From Cellvibrionales bacterium UBA3090 (GTDB taxonomy: Bacteria; Pseudomonadota; Gammaproteobacteria; Pseudomonadales; Porticoccaceae), in the NCBI GenBank assembly GCA_002367235.1, contig DFBC01000116.1:1-10447 (forward strand): a stretch of 10,447 bases of DNA. Direction: 5' to 3'. Made by a program: the position numbers and the translations under genes. The notes below the pieces were generated by a model that did no database searches, was not told the DNA's origin, and worked only from the letters and a program-made list of their open reading frames with translations. This document shows, piece after piece, positions 6,547 to 10,447 of the stretch (position 1 is its first letter; each line of letters opens with the position of its first letter).

Positions 6547-6574
6547 ATTATAGCAGTGGTCTTTGCATAATCAA
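6547..6574 (-). promoter_or_regulatory. Promoter of tRNA-Leu
   Basis: On the minus strand TTGATT (-35, 6569-6574), a 16-bp spacer and a perfect TATAAT (-10, 6547-6552) precede the tRNA 5' end by 26 nt. A GC-rich discriminator (CGCGCTCC) follows the -10, as in stringently controlled stable-RNA promoters. The start would be near 6540, leaving a leader of about 20 nt for RNase P to remove. Confidence 0.85.
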
Positions 6575-6677
6575 GGGATCTGTTCAGAGAGTCTTGTTTA
6601 AGAGGGCTGGTTCTAGTGGTTTATTTCAATTACTCTTGCGGCCTTTTTGTACAGTAGCCAACGATATTAAGCCCAAA

Positions 6678-7748
6678 ATGCGTCGAGAACAGTTTAATTA
6701 TCACCTCCCGGATGAATTGATCGCACGTCAGCCAACGGCTGATCGGCGGGGAAGTCGAATGCTGATGCTCGATGGCCAAGAGGGGCATATCGAGCACTTG
6801 AACTTCCCCGACATCAGTTCGCTGATCCATCCCGGTGACCTGATGGTTTTTAATAATACCAAGGTCATTCCGGCGCGGCTGTTTGGTCAAAAGGAGACGG
6901 GTGGCAAAGTCGAAATGCTGGTTGAGCGGTTGCTGGATGATCATCGAGTCCTGGCGCACCTTCGAGCCAGTAAATCACCTAAACCGGGGTCAAAATTATG
7001 CTTTGATGGCGGTGTTGAGGCTGAAGTTGAAGGGCGCGATGGTGATTTGTTTCTGGTGCATTTTGGCGGGGAACAGTCAGTTCTTGAGGTGTTAGAGTCC
7101 TGTGGGCACATGCCTCTGCCGCCATATATCGACCGTGCCGATGATGCGGCCGACCGAGAACGTTACCAGACAGTTTATGCCGAAAGGCCTGGTGCGGTGG
7201 CCGCACCAACAGCAGGACTTCATTTTGACCAGCCATTACTTGATCAGCTTAAAAATGCTGGTGTGGATATGGCCTACGTGACACTCCATGTGGGGGCTGG
7301 AACTTTTCAGCCAGTTCGCGCTGACAATATCCATGACCATGTGATGCACTCTGAAGTGATTGAGGTCTCAGACGTTGTTTGTGAAAAAGTCGCAGAGACG
7401 CAGCGGCGAGGCGGTCGAGTCATCGCGATTGGTACAACCAGTGTGCGTTGTTTGGAAAGTGCTGCTGCCAGTGGTCAGATTAAGCCTGTAAACCAAGATA
7501 CGGATATTTTTATTTATCCCGGCTACAAGTTTAAGGTGGTCGATGCCTTGCTAACTAATTTCCATTTGCCTGAGTCTACGTTGCTGATGTTGGTCAGCGC
7601 CTTTTCTGGTTATTCCCGTATCATGAGCGCTTATCGCGAAGCCGTGGAACAACGTTATCGGTTCTTTAGCTATGGCGATGCGATGTTTTTGACCCGGAAT
7701 CAGAACGCTGCTGAAGACCAGCCGCCCCTGGAGGATCTGTCTGAATGA
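6678..7748 (+). CDS. queA: tRNA preQ1(34) S-adenosylmethionine ribosyltransferase-isomerase QueA
   Basis: Transfers and isomerises the ribosyl group of S-adenosylmethionine onto preQ1 at position 34 of Asp, Asn, His and Tyr tRNAs, giving epoxyqueuosine. At 356 residues it equals the E. coli length. Conserved blocks in order: ELIARQPTADRRGSRML, the FNNTKVIPARLFG segment, ASKSPKPGS, GHMPLPPYIDRADDAADRERYQTVYA, GAVAAPTAGLHFD, TLHVGAGTFQPVR, IAIGTTSVR, VVDALLTNFHLPESTLLMLVSAF and YRFFSYGDAMF. I chose ATG 6678 because the family begins MRxxxFxxxLP. The open frame upstream to 6495 crosses the oppositely oriented tRNA promoter and is not coding. The SD is weak (TTAAG). The stop overlaps the tgt start (ATGA), coupling the two queuosine enzymes. 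Confidence 0.98.
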   Translation: MRREQFNYHLPDELIARQPTADRRGSRMLMLDGQEGHIEHLNFPDISSLIHPGDLMVFNNTKVIPARLFGQKETGGKVEMLVERLLDDHRVLAHLRASKSPKPGSKLCFDGGVEAEVEGRDGDLFLVHFGGEQSVLEVLESCGHMPLPPYIDRADDAADRERYQTVYAERPGAVAAPTAGLHFDQPLLDQLKNAGVDMAYVTLHVGAGTFQPVRADNIHDHVMHSEVIEVSDVVCEKVAETQRRGGRVIAIGTTSVRCLESAAASGQIKPVNQDTDIFIYPGYKFKVVDALLTNFHLPESTLLMLVSAFSGYSRIMSAYREAVEQRYRFFSYGDAMFLTRNQNAAEDQPPLEDLSE

Positions 7749-8917
7749 ACCGCGAATGCTTTATGTCCTTTGAACTGGATACTACTGATGGTCATGCTCG
7801 ACGGGGACGTTTGCAGTTTCCTCGAGGCACTGTTGAAACGCCGGCATTTATGCCCGTGGGGACGTGCGGCACAGTTAAGGGCATGCTGCCGCGTGATGTT
7901 CAAGGGATCGGCGCACAAATTATTCTCGGCAATACATTTCACCTAATGCTTCGCCCGGGAACAAAAGTAGTGATGGAGCATAGTCCTGAGCCGGGTAAAA
8001 AAGGCACGCTCCATGACTTTATGCAATGGCCTGGGCCTATTCTGACTGATTCGGGTGGTTTTCAAGTGTTTAGTCTGGGTGATATCCGCAAGATTTCAGA
8101 AAAGGGTGTTTCGTTTCGCTCCCCCATTGACGGCAGCCCGGTGTTCCTCGATCCAGAAACGTCTATTCAGGTGCAAAGGGAGTTGGGGGCTGATGTGGTG
8201 ATGATCTTTGATGAATGCACGCCATACCCGGCCACCGAGGATGAGGCGCAGACATCCATGGAGTTGTCGTTGCGTTGGGCTAAACGTAGTAAAGACGCTC
8301 ATGGAGACAGTCCCTCGGCATTATTCGGGATCGTTCAGGGAGGGATGTATGAGTCCTTGCGAGAGGCTTCATTGTCGGGACTTGAGGCGATCGGTTTTGA
8401 CGGTTATGCCATTGGAGGGTTGTCCGTCGGCGAACCGAAAGAGGATATGTTGCGGATTCTTGATACGTTGCCGCCAAAAATGCCAGCGAATAAGCCGCGT
8501 TACTTGATGGGTGTGGGTAAGCCTCAGGATATTCTTGAGGCGGTTCGCCGCGGTATCGACATGTTCGATTGTGTCATGCCGACGCGTAATGCACGAAACG
8601 GGCATCTGTTCACCAGCACTGGCGTGATCAAAATTCGCAATGCGGTTCATCGACATGATACCAATTCATTGGATGCTAATTGTGACTGTTATACCTGTCA
8701 GAACTTCAGCCGTGCTTATCTGCATCATCTGGAAAAATGTGGAGAAATCCTGGGTGCTCAGCTCAACACAATTCATAATTTGCGCTACTATCAAAAGTTG
8801 ATGTCGGATATACGTCAAGCCATTGCCGAGCATCGACTGGAAAGTTTCACTAATCAGTTTTATCTGGAGCAAGGGCTAGAGCGCCCGCTTGAGAAAGCTG
8901 TAAATGCCCCTATATAG
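7745..8917 (+). CDS. tgt: Queuine/7-deazaguanine tRNA-ribosyltransferase Tgt
   Basis: Exchanges guanine 34 of GUN-anticodon tRNAs for preQ1, the step before QueA. Visible active-site features: LTDSGGFQVFSLG with the general-acid/base Asp at residue 102; RRGIDMFDCVMPTRNARNGHLF with the nucleophile Asp at 275; a zinc site of Cys313, Cys315, Cys318 and His344 (CDCYTC then NTIHN). At 390 residues it is longer than E. coli Tgt (375). ATG 7745 overlaps the queA stop, with GGAGG 10 nt upstream. Family members usually begin MSFEL, which here is ATG 7763, so six extra N-terminal residues are possible but uncertain. Residues 80-86 (SPEPGKK) form a small insertion before LHDFMQW. No standard terminator follows. 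Confidence 0.98.
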   Translation: MNRECFMSFELDTTDGHARRGRLQFPRGTVETPAFMPVGTCGTVKGMLPRDVQGIGAQIILGNTFHLMLRPGTKVVMEHSPEPGKKGTLHDFMQWPGPILTDSGGFQVFSLGDIRKISEKGVSFRSPIDGSPVFLDPETSIQVQRELGADVVMIFDECTPYPATEDEAQTSMELSLRWAKRSKDAHGDSPSALFGIVQGGMYESLREASLSGLEAIGFDGYAIGGLSVGEPKEDMLRILDTLPPKMPANKPRYLMGVGKPQDILEAVRRGIDMFDCVMPTRNARNGHLFTSTGVIKIRNAVHRHDTNSLDANCDCYTCQNFSRAYLHHLEKCGEILGAQLNTIHNLRYYQKLMSDIRQAIAEHRLESFTNQFYLEQGLERPLEKAVNAPI

Positions 8918-8923
8918 TTGTTG

Positions 8924-8939
8924 GGAAATAATTATTTCC
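8924..8939. repeat. 16-bp perfect palindrome after tgt
   Basis: GGAAATAATTATTTCC is an uninterrupted palindrome 6 nt after the tgt stop. It has no following T-run and only two GC pairs, so it is a poor terminator. Its last two bases (8938-8939) are shared with the left arm of the larger inverted repeat that follows. Confidence 0.7.
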
Positions 8940-8997
8940 GGTCAATTCTGACAAGATCCATGAATTTAAGCCTATAATGCCCCGCTTAATTGACCGG
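8938..8997. repeat. 10-bp perfect inverted repeat with 40-bp spacer around the secD promoter
   Basis: CCGGTCAATT (8938-8947) is matched exactly by AATTGACCGG (8988-8997). The arms enclose the probable secD promoter. They could be a paired operator, or the stem of a large loop in readthrough RNA from tgt. The role is unknown. Confidence 0.75.
8948..8978 (+). promoter_or_regulatory. Probable secD promoter
   Basis: CTGACA (-35, 8948-8953, one mismatch) and a perfect TATAAT (-10, 8973-8978) are separated by 19 bp, longer than the ideal 17. GCCCCGC after the -10 is a GC-rich discriminator. A start near 8985 would leave a leader of about 35 nt before secD. Confidence 0.6.
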
Positions 8998-9019
8998 GAT
9001 ACAACATAAGAACAGTCCA

Positions 9020-10447
9020 ATGAATCATTACCCCTTATGGAAAAATCTGCTTATTGTCCTTGTAGTTGCCCTCGGGGTAACTTACGCCCTGCCTAATCTT
9101 TATGCGCCAGATCCTGCAGTACAGATTTCTGGTCAGGATAGCGGCATTGTGATTGATGAGCCGTTGATGGCAAAGGTGGCCAAGGCTCTGGCTGAAGCGG
9201 ATATCGAGTATTTTGGTGGTGAGGCCAGTGGTGAGAATGGTCTCATACGCCTGGCGCACCGAGAAGATCAGCTGTCAGCGAAACGCATTATCCAGCAAGC
9301 CCTAGGATCCGATTATATTGTGGCACTTAATTTGGCGCCAACTACACCCGATTGGCTATCATCGTTGGGCGCTTCTCCAATGAAGCTGGGGCTCGACCTG
9401 AGTGGTGGTGTGCACTTCCTGCTGGAAGTAAATACCGAACAAGCCGTGGCTACCCGGATGGAAACGATGGTGCGCGAAGTGCGCAGCACTATGCGCACAG
9501 AAAAACTACGTTATAAATCGGTCAAGCTGGTCGACAAGAAAACGATCGTTAGTCTGTTTAATACAGAGGAAGAACGGGATAAGGCCAATGACATTCTTCG
9601 CCAGAATTTCCGTGATCTGAGCCGCCAGATTAGTGAAGAAGGTGGACTCTATGTGGTTCGTTCGGCACTTTCCGAATCTGCAATTGGAGAGATTGAGGAT
9701 TACGCGCTCAAGCAAAACCTCACTACGTTGCGCAACAGGGTGAACGAGTTAGGGGTGTCCGAGCCTATCGTTCAACGTCAGGGTCGCAATCGCGTTGTCG
9801 TTGAGTTGCCTGGCGTTCAAGATACCGCAGAAGCCAAGCGTATCATTGGTAAGACGGCCAACTTGGAGTTCCGGCTTGAGGCAGAGTCTGGCCAGTCACT
9901 CAATCGTGAGAAATTTGAATTCAGTGACCCCGCTACTCGCCCTCGTGATGCGTGGCTGGAAAAAACGGTGGTCATCACCGGCGACCATGTGTCAAATGCA
10001 AACTCAGCCTTTGATGAAAATGGTATGCCTCAGGTCGATATTTCCCTGGACAGTGATGGCGGTGCCCGAATGCACCGCGTTTCACGTAAAAATATTGGCC
10101 GTCGTTTGGGGGTGCTCTTTATTGAGTACAAAACCCGCACCGAATATAACACTGATGAACACGGCGAACAGGTGGCGACTCACACCCGTTATGTAGAGAA
10201 AAAGATCATCAGTCTCGCATCTATTCGCAGTGCCCTCGGTGTGTCATTTCGAATTACCGGGCTAGATAGCCCACGGGAAGCTTCAGAGCTGGCGTTATTG
10301 CTCAGAGCTGGCGCCTTGGCTGCACCGATGTATTTTGTTGAAGAGCGCACTATCGGGCCGTCACTCGGTGCTGAAAATATTGCCCTGGGTATTCAGTCCG
10401 TCACCATCGGGATGGCGTTGGTGCTCGCCTTTATGCTTGTTTACTAC
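9020..10447 (+). CDS. secD: Protein translocase subunit SecD, 3' end outside the window
   Basis: Inner-membrane RND-type partner of SecF that uses proton motive force to pull proteins through SecYEG on the periplasmic side. The first 476 codons are visible of about 615-620 usual. The N-terminus is WKNLLIVLVVALGVTYALPNLY (first membrane helix). The conserved MKLGLDLSGGVHFLLEV block is at residues 120-136. The large periplasmic P1 domain follows, with LRNRVNELGVSEPIVQRQGRNRVVVELPGVQD. Then come ITGLDSPREASELALLLRAGALAAP (to about residue 432) and ERTIGPSLGAENIALG leading into the second membrane helix, where the window ends. ATG 9020 is the only sensible start; its SD (TAAG) is weak. secD normally follows yajC, but here tgt ends 102 bp upstream with nothing coding between. 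secF is expected downstream. Confidence 0.97.
   Translation, partial: MNHYPLWKNLLIVLVVALGVTYALPNLYAPDPAVQISGQDSGIVIDEPLMAKVAKALAEADIEYFGGEASGENGLIRLAHREDQLSAKRIIQQALGSDYIVALNLAPTTPDWLSSLGASPMKLGLDLSGGVHFLLEVNTEQAVATRMETMVREVRSTMRTEKLRYKSVKLVDKKTIVSLFNTEEERDKANDILRQNFRDLSRQISEEGGLYVVRSALSESAIGEIEDYALKQNLTTLRNRVNELGVSEPIVQRQGRNRVVVELPGVQDTAEAKRIIGKTANLEFRLEAESGQSLNREKFEFSDPATRPRDAWLEKTVVITGDHVSNANSAFDENGMPQVDISLDSDGGARMHRVSRKNIGRRLGVLFIEYKTRTEYNTDEHGEQVATHTRYVEKKIISLASIRSALGVSFRITGLDSPREASELALLLRAGALAAPMYFVEERTIGPSLGAENIALGIQSVTIGMALVLAFMLVYY

Noticed and set aside
6495..6677. In-frame extension of queA upstream to 6495
   Set aside because: It runs across the antisense tRNA-Leu gene and its perfect -10, has no SD, and adds 61 residues absent from QueA, which is 356 aa from ATG 6678.
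6434..8917. Functional link between tRNA-Leu and the queuosine genes queA-tgt
   Set aside because: Queuosine is placed only in GUN-anticodon tRNAs (Asp, Asn, His, Tyr). tRNA-Leu CAA is not a substrate, so adjacency alone is not evidence.
8924..8939. Terminator of tgt
   Set aside because: The palindrome has only two GC pairs and no T-run on either strand, so it does not meet the rho-independent pattern.
9795..10196. 133-residue open frame on the plus strand within secD
   Set aside because: It is an out-of-frame shadow of the strongly conserved SecD periplasmic domain, with no family resemblance.

Overview
The window looks like a chromosomal segment of a marine-type gammaproteobacterium, possibly a Cellvibrionales/Spongiibacteraceae-like relative of Pseudomonas. 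This is inferred from the protein families, the gene order (pepA divergent from lptFG, an RDD protein convergent with lptG, queA-tgt-secD) and a PhaD-like regulator beside a Pseudomonas-type phasin. Composition is even along the window, and no insertion sequence, phage gene or CRISPR array is visible.

Layout. (1) 1-917, minus: 5' two thirds of pepA (cytosol aminopeptidase), running off the left edge. (2) 1007-3237, plus: lptF and lptG, overlapping by 4 bp, the membrane subunits of the LPS export ABC transporter. (3) 3267-4326, minus: an RDD-family membrane protein and, upstream of it, an unrecognised exported 160-residue protein with a beta-strand-like C-terminus and a very good GTG start. 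(4) 4491-6380: a small polyhydroxyalkanoate (PHA) granule locus. It holds a phasin (minus, with its own terminator), a divergent PhaD-like TetR regulator (plus) and a small PHA-system protein (plus). No PHA synthase or depolymerase is in view. (5) 6400-6574: a bidirectional terminator, tRNA-Leu(CAA) on the minus strand and its strong promoter. (6) 6678-8917, plus: queA and tgt, overlapping by 4 bp, two steps of queuosine tRNA modification. (7) 9020-10447, plus: secD, cut by the right edge.

How the genes work together. LptF/LptG form one machine, and QueA/Tgt act in one pathway. The three PHA genes probably form a granule-surface and regulation module. SecD is the protein-export motor subunit that usually follows yajC. 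Here yajC is absent, and a 102-bp gap holds a secD promoter flanked by a perfect 10-bp inverted repeat and a 16-bp palindrome.

Most of the window is ordinary core genome. I did not see a clearly new system. The items most worth a second look are the compact PHA locus and its intergenic palindrome, the missing yajC with its structured tgt-secD gap, the 7-residue tandem repeats in the phasin, and the unknown exported protein with 12-bp tandem repeats upstream.
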